In this document: piece by piece, positions 13,673 to 20,848 of the stretch
Layout: the number at the start of each line of letters is the position of its first letter
Numbering within the stretch: the first letter of the stretch is position 1
Assembly (NCBI GenBank): GCA_964549475.1
Contig: CAZJXH010000020.1
Coordinates: 1 to 23,780, forward strand
From: JBBQKF01 sp964549475
GTDB lineage: Bacteria; Bacillota; Clostridia; Saccharofermentanales; UBA5734
Reading direction: 5' to 3'
Length of the DNA: 23,780 bases
Made by a program: the position numbers and the translations under genes
Notes under the pieces: generated by a model
The model's input: only the letters and a program-made list of their open reading frames with translations
Told to the model about the DNA's origin: nothing
Database searches by the model: none

Positions 13673-15268
13673 ATACGTATTGACAGACGCGTCTCGGTCA
13701 CCCTTTGGAAATGGGGGCTCGCAATACTATTCCTCGCAGGAATGGCCGGGCCTTTGTTTTTATTATTCGGGAAAGCCTTTTTCGATCTATTCACAAAGAG
13801 CGGCGATCCTTTTCCCATGATCAGCGGGTCGCTTTTTTTACGGAGCATTCTGATCAATGTGTCGGCGACGGCTCTGTGCTGCGCTTTTGGCGTTTTGGCC
13901 GCGCTTGGCATCTGGACGTTTTTTGGCCGCTGGTTTAAACAGGTTTTTATCGCCGTGCTTTTATGTGCGCTGATTCCTCCGTTTATCCATGTGCACTCCT
14001 GGATCAAGGCGATGGATTCATTGAATGCCCTGATCGAGGCGTTATCAGGCATTTTTTTAAATTTCACCGGGGTCGGCGCGGTGATCTGGACCACCGCGTT
14101 TTCCTATCTGCCTTTTACCGTGAGCTTTTGCCTGATGGGCCTTTTTTCCATTCCCCAGGATGGGCTGGACATCCTAAAAATAGAAATAAGGCCGAAGATC
14201 CTGTTCCGAAAGTGCATCGTGCCTTATTTCCTTCCTTATGTCCTGATCAGCGCTCTGTTTGTATTTCTAATAACAATGAACGACTATGCGATTCCATCGG
14301 TCTTCGGCGTCAATGTGTTTGCATTGGAACTGTTTTCCCTTTTCAGCGCGAGCGGAAATCTGTATGCCATCGCCCTGTCGTCCGTTCCGCTGATTTTCTT
14401 GTCAGCGGGACTGCTTTGTGTGTTCGCACTGGTTGCGAAGCGGTATGAAATGACAAACGATCCTGTTTTAAATGAGAATCCCTTTACGAAGGAAAAATTC
14501 ATGAAGCGCGCGGGGAGTGCCGGAACCGTTGTATTGATCCTGTTTGCAGCGATTCCCGTCGGATCGATGGTCGTCGAAAGCTTTTTTGCAAAAGGCTTCC
14601 TGCAGATCCTGGCGGACTCGGGAAAAGAAATCGCCTACTCTTTTCTGATCAGCGGGGGCGCTGCAATCCTGGCCGTGATTCCATCCGCGCTTCTTTCATA
14701 TTTATGGTACCGGTCGAAGCAAAAGCAAGGCCTGCTTTTCCTGCTTTCCTTTCCGTTCCTGATTCCTTCCGCGATTCTGGGGCTGAGCCTCATCGCTTTT
14801 TGGAATCAAGGCGTGCTGATCGGAGTCTATCAGAGTGCTTTCATGCCGGTGATCGGATTGACGACCCGCTTTGCCATCCTTTCCATTTTATTCCTTATCG
14901 TGCGGATCAGCCGGATCGAACAGAATCTGATGGATGCGATGCACCTTTCCTACTCTTTTTTCAAGGGCTTTTTCCACGTCCTTCTGCCGATGATCTGGAA
15001 GGATCTGGTCACTTGCGCATTGCTGACGTTCTCTCTTTCAATGGGAGAGTATGGCATCGTTATACTGGTCACTCCTCCGGGATATCAGATGCTCACGATC
15101 AAAATTTACAATTATTTACATTACGGGGCATCCGAAGTGGTTTTCGCATTGAACCTTTTCGTGTTTTTAGTTGTTGTACTGGCGGGCGTAACGATTTTTC
15201 AGCTTTATAAGCCTCGAAAAAGAAAAGAGGCCGTCAGGGGATGTGAAAACTCCGCAAACGTTACTTGA
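13673..15268 (+). CDS. ABC transporter permease, fused two-domain (Fbp/AfuB-type)
   Basis: This is an inner-membrane permease of about 531 aa with roughly 12 membrane segments in two homologous halves. EAA-like loops occur in each half: GLDILKIEIRPKILFRKCIV and QNLMDAMHLSYSFFKGF. Fused permeases of this kind serve ferric-type importers, matching the preceding binding protein. The first ATG in frame (13742) would cut into the first membrane segment (KWGLAILFLAGMAGPLFLLF) and lacks a spaced SD. GGGAGGG at 13659-13665 lies 7 bases before an in-frame ATA at 13673, with no ATG, GTG or TTG between. ATA is therefore the best start, unless a sequence error removed a normal start codon. The stop at 15268 is followed by no complete ATPase gene. 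Confidence 0.8.
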   Translation: MRIDRRVSVTLWKWGLAILFLAGMAGPLFLLFGKAFFDLFTKSGDPFPMISGSLFLRSILINVSATALCCAFGVLAALGIWTFFGRWFKQVFIAVLLCALIPPFIHVHSWIKAMDSLNALIEALSGIFLNFTGVGAVIWTTAFSYLPFTVSFCLMGLFSIPQDGLDILKIEIRPKILFRKCIVPYFLPYVLISALFVFLITMNDYAIPSVFGVNVFALELFSLFSASGNLYAIALSSVPLIFLSAGLLCVFALVAKRYEMTNDPVLNENPFTKEKFMKRAGSAGTVVLILFAAIPVGSMVVESFFAKGFLQILADSGKEIAYSFLISGGAAILAVIPSALLSYLWYRSKQKQGLLFLLSFPFLIPSAILGLSLIAFWNQGVLIGVYQSAFMPVIGLTTRFAILSILFLIVRISRIEQNLMDAMHLSYSFFKGFFHVLLPMIWKDLVTCALLTFSLSMGEYGIVILVTPPGYQMLTIKIYNYLHYGASEVVFALNLFVFLVVVLAGVTIFQLYKPRKRKEAVRGCENSANVT

Positions 15269-15352
15269 AACATTGATTTTTAACTTACTGCGTTCCCCTT
15301 GTCTTGGGCAAGGAAAGAAAGAAGAAATAAAAAAGACTGAAAAAGACTGAAA
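15243..15352 (+). pseudogene. Possible stub of the missing transporter ATPase gene
   Basis: A GTG at 15243, preceded closely by AGGGGAT, opens a frame beginning MKTPQTLLETLIFNLLRS and overlaps the permease end. It runs about 36 codons into the A-rich decamer repeats and stops at a TGA. A downstream gene overlapping the permease end is where the ATPase of such operons usually starts, but no Walker A or other ATPase motif is present. This may be a deleted ATPase gene or simply a chance frame. Confidence 0.2.
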
Positions 15353-15360
15353 AAGACTGA
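15331..15360 (+). repeat. Three tandem copies of a 10-bp repeat (AAAAGACTGA)
   Basis: Three exact decamers are followed by a degenerate fourth (AAAATACGAA). They lie in the 120-base gap between permease and propeller genes, just before the SD of the propeller gene. They may be a scar of slippage or deletion in the transporter-propeller gap. Confidence 0.9.
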
Positions 15361-15388
15361 AAAATACGAAGAAAAAGGGGAAAATAAA

Positions 15389-16459
15389 TTGTCATTCAAA
15401 CCGAATCAAATTAAAAAATGGATTCTGTGGGGCTGCACGGCAATTGCACTATTGATTGCAATCGGGTACAGCATCCTGGTTCTTGCAAAGGACCTTTCTC
15501 ATTCCCAGCCGGTACCCGGCATCCAGGTGTTTCTGGAGAAGAAGGATATCTGCACGATCGCACTGGGGGAAAAGACGATTTGGGCAGGCGGCACGGATGG
15601 ACTGTTCAAACTAAGCAGTGGAGATCCGAACCCGGCAGGATCGGAATCCGGTCAGACCACAAGGCCGGATTACAAAATCGAAGCCGTTGGAAACTGTCAA
15701 TATATCAAAGCGGTCTTGCTGCAAGGAGACAAACTGTGGATCGGGCATGACAATGGATTAACGCTGATCCAAGGCGGAAAGGAGACAGCCTTTACCGAAA
15801 AAGAGGGGTTGCCGGACCGCCGGGTCAATGCGCTTTGTCTGGATTCGGACGGGAATCTGTGGGTTGGCACATGGAGCGGAGCCGTCGTTGTGAAAGACGG
15901 TAAAATCACGCGTGCGATCAAGAAAGAAGACGGATTGATCGACGACATGGTGAATGCGATTCTACAGGACTCCCGCGGCGGAATGTGGTTTGGCTCTTAT
16001 GTGGCGCCACGAGGGGGAGTCAGTGTTTTTTACCAGGGAAAATGGCAGCAGTTTTCGACAAAAAACGATCTTGTACATTCTAATATTAATATTATAATAG
16101 AAACCAGAAACCGGGATGTTATTGTCGGGGGCGGCCTTTATACGCAAGGAGGGGGGACAAGATTCTCCTTTCAGAACGGACAGTGGGGGAAAGCTTCCAC
16201 CCTCGAAAAAAAAGACGGGCTTGCAGGAGCCAAAATCCGATCCATGCTGGAAGACAGCAAAGGACGGTTATGGATCGGGTCGGAATATGAAGGACTTGCT
16301 GTTCTTTCCGGCGGGACAAGCACGATCATGACGAAGAAAAACGGACTTTCAAACAATGAAGTGAAATCCATTGCCGAGGAAGCCGACGGGACCATATGGA
16401 TTGGAACACGCGAAGGATTGGTGCGTATTGATAAGGGAGGAATTGAAAATGTACGGTAA
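15389..16459 (+). CDS. Membrane-anchored beta-propeller protein (two-component-regulator-propeller repeats)
   Basis: The 356-aa protein starts at a TTG with AAAGGGG about 9 bases upstream. Residues about 10-32 are one membrane segment (WILWGCTAIALLIAIGYSIL) and the rest is predicted to lie outside. Six to seven repeats of the Reg_prop type follow, e.g. ALCLDSDGNLWVGTWSG, AILQDSRGGMWFGSY, SMLEDSKGRLWIGSEYEG and SIAEEADGTIWIGTREG. In hybrid sensors these blades form an extracellular sensing propeller, but here no kinase or output domain follows. Its last 11 bases overlap the next gene, so the two are likely made together. Confidence 0.85.
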   Translation: MSFKPNQIKKWILWGCTAIALLIAIGYSILVLAKDLSHSQPVPGIQVFLEKKDICTIALGEKTIWAGGTDGLFKLSSGDPNPAGSESGQTTRPDYKIEAVGNCQYIKAVLLQGDKLWIGHDNGLTLIQGGKETAFTEKEGLPDRRVNALCLDSDGNLWVGTWSGAVVVKDGKITRAIKKEDGLIDDMVNAILQDSRGGMWFGSYVAPRGGVSVFYQGKWQQFSTKNDLVHSNINIIIETRNRDVIVGGGLYTQGGGTRFSFQNGQWGKASTLEKKDGLAGAKIRSMLEDSKGRLWIGSEYEGLAVLSGGTSTIMTKKNGLSNNEVKSIAEEADGTIWIGTREGLVRIDKGGIENVR

Positions 16460-18554
16460 TCAGACAAGCCAGGTGAAAGCTCCTGAAACTTTATTGGAAT
16501 TGCTGAAGTATATTGTGAAAAAAATTCCAGAGCGGCTCTTGAAGGCCTTGCCGATGACTATCGTAATCGGCCTGATCAGCTGGCTGCTCCACACCTATCT
16601 TCTGGTCTATACGAACGAGGGATTCAATCCGGATACCTGGCTGGGCAAAAATCTGCTGAATGTCGCAGGGAGCGAAATCACCTCAACCATTCTATGGACC
16701 ATGGTGGGAGCGATCATCCCCATGGCGATTTCTGCTGCCGTCCATGGAGTGAACCCCTTCAAATCGCTTGCTGCCATGATCACAATGCCGGGAACAATTA
16801 TTAAAAAGAACAAATCGACACACAATGTCGTTCTGCCGATGGTCTTGTTCTCCTGCGGCATCGCTCTTTTGTTTGACAAACTGCTGTCAGGGGTCGCAGG
16901 ACTTATTGCCGGCGGTATGCTGATGAGCTCGGTTGTCGCATTTATGACTGGAAGGGGAAGCGTTTTCATCCAGGTTGTCCGAATGATTTTTACCGATGTT
17001 CAAACCTTTGTGCTAAGAAAGCAAAAACGGCCTCTGGACGGAGACAGCATATACCTGATTGTCGGATCCTCCGGTGTGGCGCTGCTCGTTTATGGAATTT
17101 TCAAGTCGCTGGATATTTTTACCTATATCTTTGGGAAATTAGGCGCTGCGGTTCCTTTTTTATCGGGGCTTTCCAAGGTTCTTTTGACGGTCTTTACATT
17201 CCTGTTTAATTCAGTCTGGTGGATGCTGATCCTTCTGGGGATATTCCTTTTAGTTAAAAATAAAAGCATGCCAAAAAAACTCCTTTTTTTCACCGGCTTT
17301 GTCTTTGCTGCCCTTGCCGCCGAAAAATTGATCGGAGTGCGGATTTCAGCCGATGACGGCGGATGGGTCGAAGCGGGCGGAACGTTTGCAAGATGGATTG
17401 GAAGCGAAGGTTCTTTTCGTGCAATGTTAAGAGGACTGCCTCCTGCGCTCGGCACAATGCTCGGTTCATTCCTGTCCTCTCTGCTGCATGGGTTGTTTAA
17501 CGGATTCGGGCCGACAAGCATCCCCGCGCCGTTCACCCCGTTTTCTCCGGTCAATCAGACTCCGGTTCAATTATACCAGGAAGAGCCGGTGCCGCCTGTC
17601 CAGAATCCGGTTCCTCCGGCGAACAAACCGCCGTTGACAGAGGAGGAGAGGAAACGTCTCGAAGACGAGCAGAGAAAGAGGGAGCAGGAGGAATTGCGAA
17701 GGCGGGAAGAGGCCGAAAGAAAACGCCTGCTGGAGCTGGAGAGACAGAAAGACATCCGGGTCAAGGCCCTCGCAGAGAAAAAGCGATTGGAAGCGCAGCG
17801 CGCGAGATGGCTGGCGGAACAGGCGGAACTCTGCAAAAAATACAACACCACGCCGGACAAACTAATGGATGTATTGCGGGCAAACAATGCCGCCAATCAG
17901 GACGCTTCAAAGAAGCTCAACAATACGGCGGCAAACTGGGAGCTTGCCTATAAAGCCGCTGTGGTGACGGTTGCGGGCTGCGATGCGGCGATTGACGGAC
18001 TGGCAGCCGTCACCGGCCCGGGCGGCAAGTGGGTCCGGGGCACATATAAAGTGGTGCAGGGAGCTGCAGTAGGCGGAACCGAAGCGATTCTCGACGGAAA
18101 ATCATTCGAAAAGGGTGTCGTCGGAGGACTTGTTAAAGGAGGAGCGAACGCCGGGTCGGATTTCATCGGAAACGGCATTTATAAAGCAGGTACGACAATA
18201 GCCGCCGAAACGGTCGCAGGCGCGATCACGGATGGCGTCGAAGGCGCGAAGAATGGCGCGGTCAACGGAGTGTTCAATGCCGGAGTCGGCGCGCTAACCG
18301 ATAAACTCGGCGGAAAGGGCTTCGGAGATGAAGTAGGCACCGTTGGTCTGGCCGGAGGAAAAACTGCATTGACCATCACCACATCAACCGGAAATGTCGT
18401 GACAAAAACCGTATCGGACGGCGTTGCAAACAGCTTTATCAAGAACAAGAACACCAATCAGATCATACAGTCCGGGGTGAAATTCACCGGCGCGGTTGTA
18501 ACAGAGCTCGGGGTCAAACCGGCGCTCCAGGACAACTATGTACTTCCAAAATGA
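16449..18554 (+). CDS. Multi-pass membrane protein with coiled coil and Gly/Ala-rich C-terminal domain
   Basis: I do not recognise this 701-aa protein as a named family. Residues 32-300 contain about six to seven hydrophobic segments (near 35-54, 80-98, 128-146, 146-168, 201-220, 240-270, 277-297). A further hydrophobic stretch is at 323-352. A Pro-rich linker follows (355-395), then a strongly charged helical region rich in E, R and K (396-465) that should form a coiled coil. The C-terminal part (about 500-701) is Gly/Ala/Val-rich, with repeated motifs such as GGTEAILDGKSFEKGVVGG and GAITDGVEGAKNGAVNGVFN, recalling the pre-toxin-like stalks of large secreted proteins. GGGAGG stands 8 bases before the ATG at 16449. 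An upstream ATG at 16371 inside the propeller gene has no SD. Confidence 0.75.
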   Translation: MYGNQTSQVKAPETLLELLKYIVKKIPERLLKALPMTIVIGLISWLLHTYLLVYTNEGFNPDTWLGKNLLNVAGSEITSTILWTMVGAIIPMAISAAVHGVNPFKSLAAMITMPGTIIKKNKSTHNVVLPMVLFSCGIALLFDKLLSGVAGLIAGGMLMSSVVAFMTGRGSVFIQVVRMIFTDVQTFVLRKQKRPLDGDSIYLIVGSSGVALLVYGIFKSLDIFTYIFGKLGAAVPFLSGLSKVLLTVFTFLFNSVWWMLILLGIFLLVKNKSMPKKLLFFTGFVFAALAAEKLIGVRISADDGGWVEAGGTFARWIGSEGSFRAMLRGLPPALGTMLGSFLSSLLHGLFNGFGPTSIPAPFTPFSPVNQTPVQLYQEEPVPPVQNPVPPANKPPLTEEERKRLEDEQRKREQEELRRREEAERKRLLELERQKDIRVKALAEKKRLEAQRARWLAEQAELCKKYNTTPDKLMDVLRANNAANQDASKKLNNTAANWELAYKAAVVTVAGCDAAIDGLAAVTGPGGKWVRGTYKVVQGAAVGGTEAILDGKSFEKGVVGGLVKGGANAGSDFIGNGIYKAGTTIAAETVAGAITDGVEGAKNGAVNGVFNAGVGALTDKLGGKGFGDEVGTVGLAGGKTALTITTSTGNVVTKTVSDGVANSFIKNKNTNQIIQSGVKFTGAVVTELGVKPALQDNYVLPK

Positions 18555-18617
18555 CCGCACCTGCTGCATTTCGACGGATTTGCAATCGATATTCAAACGA
18601 ATGAGGAGGATTATCCC

Positions 18618-19787
18618 ATGAACCTGACAACAAAAGAAATCGCTTATTTATTCCCATCTTTTACCGAAAGAACCGTCCTCAGCCTGTTCTCCAATATCAA
18701 GGCGACACCGGACGGCTCCGAGCATCAGAAATTAGTCGAGAAAGGAATCATACAGGGTAACGGGTATGCCCCGGAAGCGCTGGAGATCCTCCTGCAGATC
18801 GCGAACCCGAAGCAGTGCGCGCGGGTGATCATCAAAAATGAATTTTTCATGGTCGAAAAATACACCTATCGAAACAAGGATAAGATCCTCCTTGCCGATA
18901 ATAAAAGCGGTGAATTTGTCTTTAGCAGGATCGGAGAGATGGGAGACGTGACCATTGGCCTTTCCGAGCTTTTCGGCATGTCAAGCATCAAAACAGCCGA
19001 TGTGGGGATCTCTCTGCAGAAAGAGGAAATGATAGTCCTCCTGGCGATCATCGATCTCTATCGAAAAAACACCCTGTTGAATTATGCGGGCGAGAGTCAT
19101 GTGGCGGAAGATGTCTCAGAGAAGGAGATCACCGGGGAGATTTCCAATGGATTCAAGAACGGACTTGTCCGGATTCTTGTGAATAATTACGGCTGTCAAA
19201 TGCCGGATACAAAGGACGTATCCCGCCTGCTCGCAATTCTGAGCGATAAAAAGTGCCTGTTTTCCACCGGTGGCGGATACAAACTGGCAGAAGACTATGC
19301 CGCACTGGCCACAAGCTTTTTGGTAATGGATTCCGTCGTGCTGTACGAAGCGTTCGAGGTCCTGCCGAACGGAGATATCCCGGTGGATGGCGGGCTGTCG
19401 ATCACCGCGGGGGTACATGATATCATCACTTTTATCTTTGATGGCGACACCATCGGGCTGTATTCCTTTAGTGCGTTCCAGATGCTGTCCACCATCGAAA
19501 AAATACTGGCTTGTCCGGCACTGATGGACGAGATGAAACAAGTCGTTCCGCCGCCGGTACAGTCTGCACCGCCCGTCCAGGATGCCCCGCCGCCGATCCA
19601 GGCCGCAAGGCCGGCCCAGGCAGCCGCGCCCATGCAAACTCCGCCGCCTTTTTCGCCCGCAGCACAGGCGGTACGTCCGATCCAGGGCGCACCCGGCACA
19701 CAGCCTGCGGGCAACACATGGAGATGCGCCTGCGGGAGAGTCAATACAGGCAATTTCTGCGCGGTCTGTGGAAAAAGAAAAATATAG
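18618..19787 (+). CDS. Protein with Pro-rich linker and C-terminal zinc ribbon; N-terminal part EspG-like in pattern
   Basis: This 389-aa protein has no signal or membrane segment. Residues 1-300 are a mixed alpha/beta globular region. Its start (helices with KEIAYLFPSF, a KLVEKGIIQGNGYAPEAL block, then LLQIANPKQCARVII and beta strands) recalls the order seen in EspG/ESX-secretion chaperone-like proteins; this is a pattern impression, not a proven homology. Residues about 308-366 are Pro/Ala/Gln-rich. The end, 368-389, is a zinc ribbon with C370, C372, C381 and C384 (CACGRVNTGNFCAVCGKR). The SD GGAGG precedes the ATG. It follows the 701-aa membrane protein by 63 bases. The ribbon plus Pro-rich linker mirrors the AIM24 protein at the other end of the cluster. 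Confidence 0.75.
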   Translation: MNLTTKEIAYLFPSFTERTVLSLFSNIKATPDGSEHQKLVEKGIIQGNGYAPEALEILLQIANPKQCARVIIKNEFFMVEKYTYRNKDKILLADNKSGEFVFSRIGEMGDVTIGLSELFGMSSIKTADVGISLQKEEMIVLLAIIDLYRKNTLLNYAGESHVAEDVSEKEITGEISNGFKNGLVRILVNNYGCQMPDTKDVSRLLAILSDKKCLFSTGGGYKLAEDYAALATSFLVMDSVVLYEAFEVLPNGDIPVDGGLSITAGVHDIITFIFDGDTIGLYSFSAFQMLSTIEKILACPALMDEMKQVVPPPVQSAPPVQDAPPPIQAARPAQAAAPMQTPPPFSPAAQAVRPIQGAPGTQPAGNTWRCACGRVNTGNFCAVCGKRKI

Positions 19788-19795
19788 GAAAGAGT

Positions 19796-20671
19796 TTACT
19801 CTAAATTTTTATAGGCTCCCGGGGTCAATCCGGTTTTCCTTTTAAAGATGCAATAGAAAAACTTGCTGTCTTTATATCCAACCTTGTTCATAATCTCGAG
19901 TACCGGGAGGTCTGTGGTTTTTAAAAGCTCACAGGCCTTTTCGATTTTTTGGTCCTGAATAAACTCGGTAAGATTTTTCCCCGTCTTTTGCTTAAAAAGA
20001 GTGGAAAAATATTTCGGGCTCACATAAGCTTTTTTCGCTATATCTTCAAGTCGCAGATTTTCATTTAGCGAATGATCCTTCATATAGCTTAATACCATAT
20101 CGACGAGTGTATTGTCATCCAGACTGCCGCCGGTTGCATTTGAATCGTAATTATATCTGAAAATCCGTATTAATAGAATGAGCAGATAATATTGCAGGAC
20201 TTGCTCATAGCCTTCCTTGCAATTACTATATTCACGAACCATATCGTTGAAAAGACTGTCGAATTCCTTGATGGCGGAATGAACCTGCAATTCCGATAAT
20301 TCTGAAAGACTCAAGGTTTTGAACTGGAACATATCAGAAAACAGCGTTAATTTCAGAATATCCTCTGCATTGTGGGTGTTGATAAGGGACCGGTCAATTG
20401 CTTCAGGCAGAAAATTGCAATTGATCCAGGTGAAATCTTCTGTGATCGGTTCGAACGTGTGCCGGGTTGTATAAGTCATGAAGATCAAGTCGCCTTTTTT
20501 AACGATGTTTTTGCTCCCGTTAAGAAAATGATACCCCGTTCCGCACGAAATATAGGTAATCTCAAAGAAATCATGCGTATGTTCAGGAAGCATGTCTTTA
20601 ATATAAACGGATTTGAACGCGCATATTTTCTCGTTTCCTCTTGTAAAGTCCTTCATGTAATATATGTGCAT
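19796..20671 (-). CDS. AraC-family transcriptional regulator with cupin sensor domain
   Basis: From the ATG at 20671 the protein has 291 aa; a GTG at 20683 would add four residues. The N-terminal part has an AraC-type cupin ligand-binding fold (LPEHTHDFFEITYISCGTGY, IVKKGDLIFMTYTTRHTF). The C-terminal part carries two helix-turn-helix motifs (LRLEDIAKKAYVSPKYFSTL and VLEIMNKVGYKDSKFFYCIF) and the usual end FKRKTGLTPGAYK. Such regulators usually activate neighbouring sugar-uptake genes. It is divergent from the sugar ABC transporter with 177 bases between, which makes that transporter the likely target. Its stop lies 8 bases from the stop of the convergent zinc-ribbon gene. Confidence 0.92.
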   Translation of the reverse strand: MHIYYMKDFTRGNEKICAFKSVYIKDMLPEHTHDFFEITYISCGTGYHFLNGSKNIVKKGDLIFMTYTTRHTFEPITEDFTWINCNFLPEAIDRSLINTHNAEDILKLTLFSDMFQFKTLSLSELSELQVHSAIKEFDSLFNDMVREYSNCKEGYEQVLQYYLLILLIRIFRYNYDSNATGGSLDDNTLVDMVLSYMKDHSLNENLRLEDIAKKAYVSPKYFSTLFKQKTGKNLTEFIQDQKIEKACELLKTTDLPVLEIMNKVGYKDSKFFYCIFKRKTGLTPGAYKNLE

Positions 20672-20683
20672 GATGGTTAACAC

Positions 20684-20848
20684 TTTCTTATATGGTAAAA
20701 ATGGCCATAAACCCAGTAAAAAAGAAATACCCTAAAAATGAAAGACGAATGCCTATTGCAATAACAACAAAATTATTTTAACCTATAGATACAAATTGTG
20801 CAATATATAAAAATGCCTTTTAGGCAAATGAAATAAGGAGAATTTCGT
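20684..20848. promoter_or_regulatory. Divergent control region of the AraC regulator and sugar ABC transporter
   Basis: The region is AT-rich. Visible items are an ATTGCAAT palindrome at about 20755-20762, a TATAGATACAAAT stretch, the 14-mer TGCAATATATAAAA at 20799-20812 (also present before the TetR gene at 168-181), and a small inverted repeat TGCCT-TTT-AGGCA at 20814-20826. AAGGAGAAT at about 20836-20844 is the SD of the binding-protein gene. No convincing -35/-10 pair can be fixed, as expected if an activator is needed. Confidence 0.4.

Noticed and set aside
16371..16448. ATG at 16371 as start of the 701-aa membrane protein
   Set aside because: It lies inside the propeller gene without an SD and adds 26 residues that mirror the propeller reading frame. 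The ATG at 16449 has GGGAGG at the right distance.
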